Source: an uncultured Elioraea sp. (lineage in GTDB: Bacteria > Pseudomonadota > Alphaproteobacteria > Acetobacterales > Acetobacteraceae). From it: a DNA stretch of 64,000 bases. The translations under genes and the position numbers were made by a program. The notes below the pieces were generated by a model, which was not told the DNA's origin, searched no databases, and was given only the letters and a program-made list of their open reading frames with translations. Position 1 is the stretch's first letter. Each line of letters starts with the position of its first letter. Positions 38,826 through 46,841 of the stretch are shown in pieces. The stretch covers positions 1 through 64,000 of the forward strand of contig CALFVI010000009.1 in NCBI GenBank assembly GCA_937928775.1, written 5' to 3'.

Positions 38826-39813
38826 TCACCCCTTCGCCCCTGATCCTCCCGGCAGCGCGGCGCGGGCCTTGGCGGCAGCGAGCACCTGCTTCAGTTCGGT
38901 CTCGCATGCGATCAGCACCTTCTCCGCCTCCGCCCGCTTCCTCTTGCCTTCATCGGCGATGGCGAGGCTTTCGTTGATGGTGGCGATCAGGTCCTCGTTC
39001 GCCTGCTTGATCGTTTCGATATCGAACACCCCGCGCTTGATCTGTTCGCGAATCTCCCGGTTCGCCTGGCGCAGGTTCTCAGCGTTCGCACGCAACAGGT
39101 CTTTGGTCAGGTCGGTTGCCTGCTTCACAGTCTTGCCCGCCTCCTGGCTGCGCGCGATGGTCACAGCCTGGGCGAGCTGCGTGCGCTAGAGCGGAACCGT
39201 GTTGGCGATGGTCGAGGTTGATCTTGCCGATCAGCGCCTTGTCGTTCTCCTGCACGAGGCGGATCGAAGGCAGGCTCTGCATCGCCACCTGACGGGTGAG
39301 CTTAAGGTGGTGCACGCGTCGCTCGAGGTCATCGCGCCGGGCGCGCAGATCCCACAGCTGGTGCGCCTTCAGCATCTCGCCTGAGGCCTGCACCGCGCGC
39401 TCGAGGGTGGGGATCGTCTCCTCGTCCAGCCGGCGCAGCGCTTCCTCTCCGGCCGCGATGTAGTCGGCGAGCGCATGGAAATTCTCGAGGGTCGCCTGGT
39501 AGAGGCGGTCGAGCGAGGCGATGTCGGTCATCAGCTTCGTGGTCCTCGAGCGTGTCGATAAGAGCGTCGATCTGCCCGCGCACCTCCTTGTAGCGTTGCA
39601 GGATCTTCGCGATCGGCGAGGCTGCACCGAACAGGCGGGAGAGGAAACCGCCACGGCGGGCCTCCTCCACGTCGAAGCCCCGCAGTGTCGCGACCATCTC
39701 GGAGAGCGCGTTGCCGGCCGCGCCAGCGTCTTTCGTACGCACCCCCTCGAGCATCTGATCGGAAATCAGAGCGAGCTCTTCCTGCGCCTTCGCCCCGAAG
39801 GTGAGTGTTCGGC
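38826..39813 (-). pseudogene. Decayed toxic anion resistance protein TelA (YaaN-like)
   Basis: TelA homology is spread over three frames: LISDQMLEGVRTKDAG...LQRYKEVRGQIDALIDTLE, then (frameshift near 39545) TDIASLDRLYQATLENFHALADYI...LPSIRLVQENDKALIGKI, then (frameshift near 39210) TIANTVPL-stop-RTQLAQAVTIARSQEAGKTV to the end. The stop in the last part (TAG at 39186-39188) replaces the Trp expected after IPL in TelA proteins. The usual N-terminal 60-80 residues are absent: the recognisable part begins right at the end of the XpaC-like sequence, so an internal deletion joined the two genes. Confidence 0.85.
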
Positions 39814-40572
39814 GAAGGCGCGTTCGCGTTCAGCGAGAAGTCGGCGATACCCGGCCTCGAGAGTGCCTTCCTGGACGCCGGCGCGGGGGTGCGTGGCGAG
39901 GTATTTCGCGGTCACCCGCTCCGCTCCCTTGAAGTAGACGGTTAGCGACTTGCGGGCCCGGCGGAGATCGCGCGGATCGCGCTCGATCTCGTCGACTACC
40001 GCGCGGGCCCAGCGCGCTACTCGGTCGAGCCGGGAGCGGAACTCGGCGGAGGCGAGCCTGGCCGAGGCGACTTCGAGGGAGGCCGATGCGGGCCATGGCC
40101 TGGTCGAGCTGGCGCCGTTCGTCGGCGGTGAAGGCGGCGACGCCCTCGCGCAGGCTCGGTTTCGCCGAGACACCGTCGGTGCCGTAGAGCAGAACCACGC
40201 GAGCCTCTGCGGCACGCCCGAGGCCGGCGGCGAAGAGCACCGAGTAGCCGCCGGCGAAGAAGGCGGTAAAGAAGGCCGCCCTGCCGGGGAGCGCGGCCGC
40301 CGCGCTGAACGGTCGGGGGAATCCCTCCGGTGCCTTGTCCTCTTCGCGTGCCGCGATCCCCCGCCCGACCAGCCAGGCGGCAGCGAGGACGAGGCCGAAC
40401 GGCAGCGCCGTGCCGGAAGGAGCGTGCCATCACCCCGCAACAGGGCAAGCAGCGCGGCAATCGGCAGAGGCCAGACGAACAGATAGAGGAGCGCGGCCTT
40501 GAGGGGCGCGAAGCGAGCGCGCCTGCGCGGCGGCGGTGGCGGGAGGCGGTCATCGGAAGAAGGCCGCCACAC
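39805..40572 (-). pseudogene. Decayed XpaC-like protein (5-bromo-4-chloroindolyl phosphate hydrolysis family)
   Basis: The N-terminal part (ARFAPLKAALLYLFVWPLPIAALLALLRG, one or two helices) is in one frame. A frameshift near 40422 moves to GTALPFGLVLAAAWLVGRG...GGYSVLFAAGLGRAAEARV...FTADERRQLDQAMARI. A second near 40085 returns to the first frame for ASARLASAEFRSRLDRVARWARAVVDEIE...TVYFKGAERVTAKYLATHP, the conserved XpaC core. XpaC partners TelA/YaaN in Firmicutes and many alphaproteobacteria. The gene is first of a four-gene minus-strand cluster, all of it broken. Confidence 0.8.
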
Positions 40573-40751
40573 TCATCGCCAGGGCGACAACCGAGGACAC
40601 ATCGAGCCCCGCCAGCAGCAAAACGACTCCAGCGAAACGCTGCACGCACCATTCTCTGAGTGCACGTTGCCTCCATTCATCCTTCGCCTCGCGACCTGGG
40701 AGGCAAGCGGCGCGGAACGCTGGCCAGCCCGCGCGCGATGGGAAAATGTCT

Positions 40752-40840
40752 AGGATTTTCGCTCGCTGACCTGTGACGGCCTGAGCCGTGGCATCACGCC
40801 CGTCACGGAATGTCCGTGTTGAGGATTTTCCCTCGCCGAC
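40752..40840. repeat. Imperfect 19-bp direct repeat spaced 70 bp
   Basis: AGGATTTTCGCTCGCTGAC at 40752-40770 recurs as AGGATTTTCCCTCGCCGAC at 40822-40840 (17 of 19 identical), in the stretch between the decayed XpaC gene and the secreted protein gene. Meaning unknown; it could be a regulator site or a remnant of a local duplication. Confidence 0.45.
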
Positions 40841-40866
40841 GCCTGCAAACCCAAGCGCCAGCGCCG

Positions 40867-41430
40867 TCAGCCTCGCCGGTCGAGCCGGGTGATGACGAGG
40901 TCGCGGTACGGCAGGCGAAGGCCCGCCACGTGACGATGCGTCGCCTTCAGCACCACGCCCGTCTCCGCATCGACCCAGTAGACCACCTCGGCGGCGAGCG
41001 AAACGGGCCCGCTCATGCGCATCGTCCGCTCGAGGCGAATGGCGCGGCGACGACCGCTGGCCAGCACGACCTCCTCCTCGAACCCACGCCGCCACGTCTC
41101 ATGCCAGGTGTCGGTCGCGACATGTTCGGAGAGCGAAACCTGGGTGCCGGGCGCACCGGTGAGCAGCGAGGCCAGTGCCGCGCGCGCGTGACCGATGTCG
41201 GGCCCGGGCGGAGCCCACAGGCCAAACAGCAGCTTCACCTCCTGATCGCCGCGGCGGATGACGCACAACCCGGGCTCGGACTCATCCTCACCGAGGAACT
41301 CGAGGCGGGCGCCGTCGTCTCGGATGGCAACCGTGCCGGGAGGCGGGCACGGCTCACGGCTCGCCCAAACCGGGGGCGGGAGGAGAACGGTCTGGGAGGC
41401 AATGGCGATGGCGACTGCAAAGCGGTGCAT
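40867..41430 (-). CDS. Hypothetical secreted protein
   Basis: A 187-residue protein I cannot assign to a named family. It starts with a likely Sec signal peptide (MHRFAVAIAIASQTVLLPPPVWA, cleavage after VWA). The mature part has two Cys (PCPPPG and GLCVIRR), charged beta-rich sequence, and a C-terminal stretch SLAAEVVYWVDAETGVVLKATHRH that resembles sequences reporting on substrate-dependent conversion, such as DUF4412-like or lipoprotein-carrier-like folds, but this is only an impression. A GGAGGG ribosome site five bases before the ATG supports the start. It is divergent from the cytochrome c gene. Confidence 0.65.
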   Translation of the reverse strand: MHRFAVAIAIASQTVLLPPPVWASREPCPPPGTVAIRDDGARLEFLGEDESEPGLCVIRRGDQEVKLLFGLWAPPGPDIGHARAALASLLTGAPGTQVSLSEHVATDTWHETWRRGFEEEVVLASGRRRAIRLERTMRMSGPVSLAAEVVYWVDAETGVVLKATHRHVAGLRLPYRDLVITRLDRRG

Positions 41431-41765
41431 GCGACCCTCCAGTGTCTCGTGGACACGGCGCCGTCCGCCCTCGCCCGACCCTTACCCGACCCCTGAACCC
41501 GGCCGGGTTTCGTCGGATCGTCGACAACGGACAAGCATAGAGGATGCCGGCGCATTTCAGAACAAAGAATGAACAACTGCCCCTTGCAACGCGTCCCGAA
41601 ATGACGCATCCGGCTCCGGCCCGGCGGCGGGGATGATTTCGTCCGCCGGGCGCGCCACGCACCTTCCCAAAATCGAAGGTTTGCATATTGTAAGGGGGCG
41701 CCGGGTAAGGGGAGACCGTCCATCGCGTCTCGAAGGCCGGCGTGCACCGGATGAAGGGAGACGCC
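41431..41765. other. 335-bp divergent intergenic region
   Basis: This stretch holds the promoters of the secreted-protein gene (minus) and the cytochrome c gene (plus). On the minus strand TTCTGA (41557-41562) and TATGCT (41534-41539) are spaced 17 bases and could be a weak promoter. The segment is less GC-rich around 41525-41580 and 41665-41695, as expected for promoters. I see no gene or stable RNA here. Confidence 0.4.
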
Positions 41766-42164
41766 ATGCGTTCTTGTCTGTTCGCCGCCGCTTTCGCTGC
41801 CTGCACCGCCTGGGCCGTGTCGACCCCCGCTTCAGCCGCTGGCGACCCAGCGGCCGGGCAGCGCGTGTTCAACCAGTGCCGCGCCTGCCACACCATCAAC
41901 GAGGGTGGCCGCCACGGAGTCGGGCCCAACATCTGGGGCATCGTCGGCCAGCCCGCCGGCAAGCGCGAGGGGTTCCGCTACTCCGCCAAGATGCAGGAGC
42001 TCGCGGGCCAGGGCCTGACCTGGACCGAGGACAACCTTCGCCGCTACCTCACCAACCCGAGGGATCTCGTCCCCGGCGGCTCGATGGCCTTCGCCGGCAT
42101 CCGCAACCCGCAGCAGCTCGAGGATCTGATCGCCTTCCTGCGGCAGAACGGCCCGCAGAGCTGA
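41766..42164 (+). CDS. Class I cytochrome c, periplasmic
   Basis: A 132-residue mono-haem cytochrome c with a signal peptide (MRSCLFAAAFAACTAWA, cleavage near ASAAG). The haem site CRACH is followed by TINEGGRHGVGPNIWGIVG, and the distal Met ligand is in the GGSMAFAGI region. The end QLEDLIAFLRQNG is the usual C-terminal helix. The arrangement matches cytochrome c2/c550-like electron carriers between membrane complexes. ATG 41766 has an AAGGGAG ribosome site and is preferred over an upstream in-frame start at 41742. Confidence 0.93.
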   Translation: MRSCLFAAAFAACTAWAVSTPASAAGDPAAGQRVFNQCRACHTINEGGRHGVGPNIWGIVGQPAGKREGFRYSAKMQELAGQGLTWTEDNLRRYLTNPRDLVPGGSMAFAGIRNPQQLEDLIAFLRQNGPQS

Positions 42165-42327
42165 TCGCCAGCCCCCTCGACAGCGGGCCCGAACAGGCCG
42201 CGCCCCGGAGAGGGGCGCGGCCTCACGCCCCGTCGGCGACCGTCGACGAGACCGTGTTCGACTGCGGGTCGGGCCGCCGCGTCGCCAGCCAAGCCAACGG
42301 ACCCCCGCCGTCACACGACCTTCGACG

Positions 42328-43482
42328 ATGACCCGCCTCGTGCTGGTCGGCGGGGGGCACGCGCATCTGGAGGTCCTCCGCCAGTTCGCCGAAGCGCCCG
42401 TGCCGGGCTGCTCGCTCACCCTGATCTCCGAGCGGCCGCACACGCTCTATTGGGGCATGGTTCCCGGCGTCGTCGCGGGCGACTACGCTCCCGACGCGCC
42501 TCTTATTCCGCTCGCTCCCCTCGCCCAAGCGGCGCGCGCGCGGTTCTTGATCGATGAGGTGTGCGGCCTTGACCTCGCTGCCGGCAGGGTGATGCGGAAG
42601 GCCGGTGAGCCCGTCCCCTTCGACCTTCTGTCCCTCGACATCGGTGGGGTCGCGGACCTGTCCGTTCCCGGGGTGGCCGAGCATGCGATCCCCACCCGCC
42701 CGATGGAACGTCTTCTCGGCTGGCTGGCTGATCTCGATTCCCTTGCGCAGACTGGTCCGCTGCCGGTGATGCTCGCGGTGGTGGGCGGTGGGGCAGCCGG
42801 TTGCGAGCTCGCCCTGGCTCTGACCGCCCGCTTGGGCCGAGACATCCGCGTCACACTGAACGCCGCCTCACCCACCCTGCTTCCGGGTTTTCCGTCTGCT
42901 GCACGGCGACGCGTCGTCGCTACCCTGGAAGAGAGGCTCGGCAGCGTCGTCACCGGAACACCGGTCGTTGGTCTCGAGAAATCATTCCTCAGCCGCGGCA
43001 ACCATACCCTGATGCTGGTCGATGCCGTTCTCTGGGCGACCGGAGTTGCCGCGCCGGCTTGGCTGCGCGAGACCGGCCTCGCGCTGGATGCCCGGGGCTT
43101 CATACGGGTCGACCGCACCTTGCGCAGCGTCAGCGACCGGCGCGTGTTCGCCGCCGGCGACGTCGCCGCGATCGACGGAGCGATGGTCCCGAAGGCCGGC
43201 GTGTGGGCGGTTCGGGCCGGGCCCGTGTTGGCGGAGAATCTCCGTCGCGCGGTGCGCGGAGACCCGCTGCGCGCCTGGCGGCCGCAGCGGCGGGCGCTCG
43301 CCCTGATCAACGCGGGATGGCAGACCGCGATCGGAGTGTGGGGCCCGTTCGTCTTCTCGGGACACTGGGTGTGGCGCTGGAAGGACCGGATCGACCGACG
43401 CTTCGTCGCGCGCTACCGCCTGCCCGAAGACGAGACCTCGCGGCGCCCCACGCCCGATCGCCTGACCGTCCCTGCTGGCTAG
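42328..43482 (+). CDS. FAD/NAD(P)-dependent oxidoreductase of the 'N-terminal to SelD' type, stand-alone
   Basis: A 384-residue pyridine nucleotide-disulfide oxidoreductase-like flavoprotein. The first Rossmann motif is LVLVGGGHAHLEVLRQF and the second AVVGGGAAGCELALAL; the C-terminal FAD contact is RRVFAAGDVAAIDG. The HAHLEVL signature and the YWGMVPG block are those of the domain often fused in front of selenide-water dikinase (SelD). No SelD domain follows here: the frame ends after the oxidoreductase. A type II NADH dehydrogenase-like activity is plausible. Its 3' end meets the decayed alpha-E gene with a four-base overlap of stops. Confidence 0.82.
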   Translation: MTRLVLVGGGHAHLEVLRQFAEAPVPGCSLTLISERPHTLYWGMVPGVVAGDYAPDAPLIPLAPLAQAARARFLIDEVCGLDLAAGRVMRKAGEPVPFDLLSLDIGGVADLSVPGVAEHAIPTRPMERLLGWLADLDSLAQTGPLPVMLAVVGGGAAGCELALALTARLGRDIRVTLNAASPTLLPGFPSAARRRVVATLEERLGSVVTGTPVVGLEKSFLSRGNHTLMLVDAVLWATGVAAPAWLRETGLALDARGFIRVDRTLRSVSDRRVFAAGDVAAIDGAMVPKAGVWAVRAGPVLAENLRRAVRGDPLRAWRPQRRALALINAGWQTAIGVWGPFVFSGHWVWRWKDRIDRRFVARYRLPEDETSRRPTPDRLTVPAG

Positions 43483-44473
43483 GCGCCTCCCGCTGCGGGC
43501 CGCCAGTCGCGGAAGAACGCGGTGCCGATCTCGGCGGATGCGGAGATCAGCATGCGCTGGACCCAGTCGAGGAACTCGTGCAGGCCGACATCGATGATGC
43601 GCTCGATCGAGCGCTCCTTGAGCCCCGCCCGCACCTCCTCGAGCCGTTCGGCGGCTGCCGCCACGTTGAGCCCGTAGCGGTGACGCAAGTCGTCGAGCAT
43701 CGCCTCGGCGCGGCGGATGCACAGCAGGGTCGAGCGCGGGAACGCGCCGTTCAGGAGCAGAAAATCGGCGACTGAGGCCGGGGTGAGACCGCGCGGGTGA
43801 ACCCTGCGGTAGGCATGATAGCCCGCAGCGACGCGCAGCAGCGCATGCCACTGCGAAAGGTCGAGCGCCGACCCGACGTCGGCGACGCTGGGCAGAAGCA
43901 GATGGTACTCGATGTCGAGCAGACGCGTCGTCTGGTCGGCGCGCTCGATTTGTCGCCCGAGTTCGAGAAACGGCCAGCCCTGGTCGCGGTAGAACGTGCC
44001 TTCGGTGATGCCGGTCTGCAGCTGCACCGCCTCCTTGATCCGCGTGCAGAGCGAAGAGAGCCGATCGGGAGCGATGTCCTCTTCCGTCAGTGCCGCCACC
44101 AAGCCGTGGAACTCGTTCATCTGCCGCCACATCTCGGTGCTGATCAATGGCCGCACGGTGCGGCCGTTGCGGCGGGCGGCGGCCACCGACGCCGGGATCG
44201 AGGTCGGCTTGTCGGCATCGAGCAGATAGAAGCGTCGTACCGTGTCGGGCTCGGGCAGGCCGTAACGCTCTCGGAAGAGCGCCTCGTCGGCGTTGATTCG
44301 CACCACGCTTTTCCAGGCCTGCGCCGGCCTGCCCGGCGACTCGAAGGTCTGCGTGACGTTGATGACGCGCGCGAGGTTCTCCACCCGCTCGAGAGAGCGC
44401 GCCATCCAGAACAGGGATAGAACAGGGATTCGGCGTAACGGGCGAGCAGAGGTACCTTCGACAGCGTGGTCAT
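43479..44473 (-). pseudogene. Alpha-E domain protein disrupted by an 11-bp tandem duplication
   Basis: The natural start is ATG 44473 ([18 protein letters not shown]), which overlaps the ATP-grasp stop as ATGA. The frame breaks within the conserved ARYAESLFWMARSLERVENLAR motif. There the 11-bp unit at 44408-44418 is repeated at 44419-44429, so a -1/+2 shift results. Removing one copy restores ...AESLFWMARSLERVENLARVINV and a normal protein of about 327 residues up to the stop at 43479. The longer open frame that enters from upstream codes a non-homologous leader. Alpha-E proteins accompany circularly permuted ATP-grasp enzymes and probably act in peptide-like modification. Confidence 0.85.
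44408..44429. repeat. Exact 11-bp tandem duplication
   Basis: The plus strand carries AGAACAGGGAT twice in direct succession (44408-44418 and 44419-44429). It lies in the alpha-E gene and is the cause of its frameshift. Consistent with slippage or replication-repair duplication. Confidence 0.95.
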
Positions 44474-45965
44474 TCCTGCACCAGCACCCAGGTGTCCTTC
44501 GATCCGCCACCTTGCGATGAGTTCGCCACCAGGCTCCCCGCCTTCAGCGCCACCCGCGACAACCCACCGGGCAGGGCCACGTCTCGCGGCCGGTGACAGC
44601 GTGGGGTCAAAGGTCGAGATGGCGCGGGCGCAGCCCGTCCACAGTCAGGGTCGGAGCGACCGACAACCCGATCATCGGCTGGCTGATCCAGTTTGCCGGG
44701 TCGGCAATGAGCTTGGCCCGCGCCGCCTCGAGGTCCGCCTGCAACGCTCTCGGCCTGATGGTGATGCCGTAGCCACCCAATTCGCCAACGGGCTGCAGCC
44801 CAAGCCGCTCGAGATTGACGAGCGCCGCGGCAAGCCCCTCGGGCTCGTGGCAGATGAGCGACTCGCCATAGGCGAGGATCGGTTCCTCGCTGAGAGAGTA
44901 GCGGATCATGCGCGGCATGGAGGCATAGATCGCCTTATCGTCGGCGACACCGGTGCCGACGGCATGGGCAAGCGCGATATTCCCCTTCCGCCAGGCACCG
45001 ACCAGACCAGGCACGCCGAGCAGGAACTTGGGTCGAAACACGGTCGCGTCGAGCAACGTATCGTCGATCCGCCGATGCATCGGGTGTTGAGAAAGAGCCC
45101 ACGCGTGGTGCGCATGAACACGCGTTCGTTCTCCACCACGAGCTTGGCCCCCTCGACCAGAGGCACCCCCATCTCGCGGGCGAGGACCACGTGCTCGAAA
45201 TACGCGCTGTTGTAGATGCCGGGCGACAGAAGCACGACCTGCGGACCGTCCACCTCCTGCGGTGCGATGTCGCACAGCGCCTCCAGAAGCTTGATGCCGT
45301 AGCCGTCGACGGGCCGGAGTGCGATCCCCTGCATCAGGTCGGGGCGGGCGCGCTGCATGGCGTGGCGATTTTCGATCACGTAGGAGACGCCGGAGGGCGT
45401 CCGTGCCTTATCCTCGAGCACACGGAAGATGCCCTGCTCGTCGCGCACAATGTCGATGCCGCAGATGTGCACGGAGGTTCGGAAGCGAACGGAGAACTCC
45501 CGCATCTGCGGTCGGTCGTTCGGGTTGCCGAGTACGAGGCCGGCCGGCACGACGCCGTCCTGCAGGATCTTCTGGCCGTGGTAGAGGTCGTGCAGGAACA
45601 GATTGAGCGCGCACACCCTCTGCACGACGCCGGCCTCGAGCATCCGCCATTCCCCCGCCGTGATGACACGCGGCACCGGATCGAAGGGCAGGATTCGGTC
45701 GATCGCATTCGCCTCGGTGTAAACTGTGAACGTGATGCCGAGGTTGAACAGGTTGCGTTCGGCCTGGGCGGTGCGGCGACGGAAATCGTCGACCGAAAGG
45801 GCCGATAGCCGGCGATGGATGAGCCCACGCGCGTCCCCTTCGGCGGGTTACGGCCGGGTCAGTTCGCAGAAGTAGGGCCCAGGATCGTAGCCGTCGAACA
45901 CGCCCGCCGATGGCGCAAGTGCTGAGGTGTCGAAGCGGGCGTGCAGATCCGTCGACTGTTTCCGG
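44470..45965 (-). pseudogene. Decayed circularly permuted ATP-grasp protein
   Basis: Recognisable family blocks appear in order: VFDGYDPGPYFCELTRP, then [119 protein letters not shown] and [20 protein letters not shown] at the C terminus. The frame is broken by TAA at 45848-45850, a frameshift near 45085, TGA at 44607-44609 (a CGA-to-TGA type change) and a two-base insertion near 44584. The 5' limit is uncertain. The stop overlaps the alpha-E start, so this was the first gene of a coupled pair. The transglutaminase usually found with them is absent. Confidence 0.85.
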
Positions 45966-46124
45966 TCACCACCCCGTGGCCGGCGCCTCCCGAACACACC
46001 CCACGACAGCGCAATCACGCCTCGGGCCAAGGCGAAACCTTGAACACGCGACCGCTTTGGCCGATAAGAGAAGCAGCTCGGCAGGAATTCTTGACCCGCC
46101 TGGCGTCTTTGGTGGGAGTGGGCG

Positions 46125-46628
46125 ATGCGTCACCTCGTTCTCAGCGCCGCCACCTTTGCCGCGATTGGCTTCGGAGCAGCCGAAGCCTTCGCGCAAGCGT
46201 GCGTCAACCCGCGCGAGAAGGCGGCGTTCGACCTTCGCGCGTTGCAGACGCATCTGATGGTCGGTGCCCTCTCCTGCGGCATGCACGACCGCTACAATGC
46301 CTTCGTCACCCGCTTCCAGTCCGACCTTGCCGGTGCCCATCGCAATCTCAGCGGCTATTTCAACCGCGCGCACGGTGCGCGCGGTCAGCGCGACCTCAAC
46401 GCCTACATCACGGCGCTGGCCAATGCGCAGTCCCAGGAAGGGATCCGTTACGGCACCGCCTTCTGCGCGCGCGTCGCACCCATGTTCGATCGCGTGATGG
46501 CGTCTTCGGGCGGAAGCGATCTCGCCGCGCTTGCGGCGCAGGCCAATCTGCCGCAGGCCTACGCGGTTATACCGTGCGAAGTGCGCGCGGCAGAAACTCC
46601 CTCCCGCGGGACGCCGCAGCGTCGTTGA
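46125..46628 (+). CDS. Hypothetical secreted protein with four cysteines
   Basis: A 167-residue protein of no family I recognise. It has a signal peptide (MRHLVLSAATFAAIGFGAAEAFA, cleavage after AFA) and a mature helical domain with four Cys (QACVNP, LSCGMHD, AFCARVA, IPCEVRA) that could form two disulfides. The RFQSDLAGAHRNLSGYF and GTAFCARVAPMFDRVM segments look amphipathic. A GGGAG site six bases before ATG 46125 supports the start. It is flanked by the decayed ATP-grasp gene and the convergent ompA-like gene. Confidence 0.7.
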   Translation: MRHLVLSAATFAAIGFGAAEAFAQACVNPREKAAFDLRALQTHLMVGALSCGMHDRYNAFVTRFQSDLAGAHRNLSGYFNRAHGARGQRDLNAYITALANAQSQEGIRYGTAFCARVAPMFDRVMASSGGSDLAALAAQANLPQAYAVIPCEVRAAETPSRGTPQRR

Positions 46629-46718
46629 GCTTTTGCACGACTGCGGCAACGCTTTCGGGCCGCGGGGAGCAAGTCCCGTCGTGTTTTGATTGACTCTGCC
46701 GCAGCATCTGGCGGGGGT

Positions 46719-46748
46719 CAGAAACAATAACCTCAGAAACAATAACCT
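46719..46748. repeat. Exact 15-bp tandem duplication
   Basis: The unit CAGAAACAATAACCT occurs at 46719-46733 and again at 46734-46748, in the intergenic space between the secreted protein gene and the OmpA terminator. A/T-rich relative to its surroundings. No function is evident. Confidence 0.9.
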
Positions 46749-46791
46749 TTGCGCGCCTCGCTCGCAGCCGGCCGGATGAGGCGAACAACAA

Positions 46792-46815
46792 ATGGGGGCG
46801 CCGAAGCGCCCCCAT
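46792..46815 (-). terminator. Rho-independent terminator of the ompA-like gene
   Basis: On the minus strand a 10-bp stem ATGGGGGCGC / GCGCCCCCAT closes a TTCG tetraloop (C-UUCG-G type, very stable) and is followed by TTGTTGTT. It starts 27 bases past the stop codon of the ompA-like gene. Confidence 0.85.
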
Positions 46816-46841
46816 CGTTAACCTTGAGAAAGCAGGTTAGC

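Noticed and set aside
43479-44510. Alpha-E gene read as intact from 44510
   Set aside because: The open frame exists, but its first 30 residues are not alpha-E-like. The conserved N terminus lies in another frame from ATG 44473 and is cut off by the 11-bp duplication.
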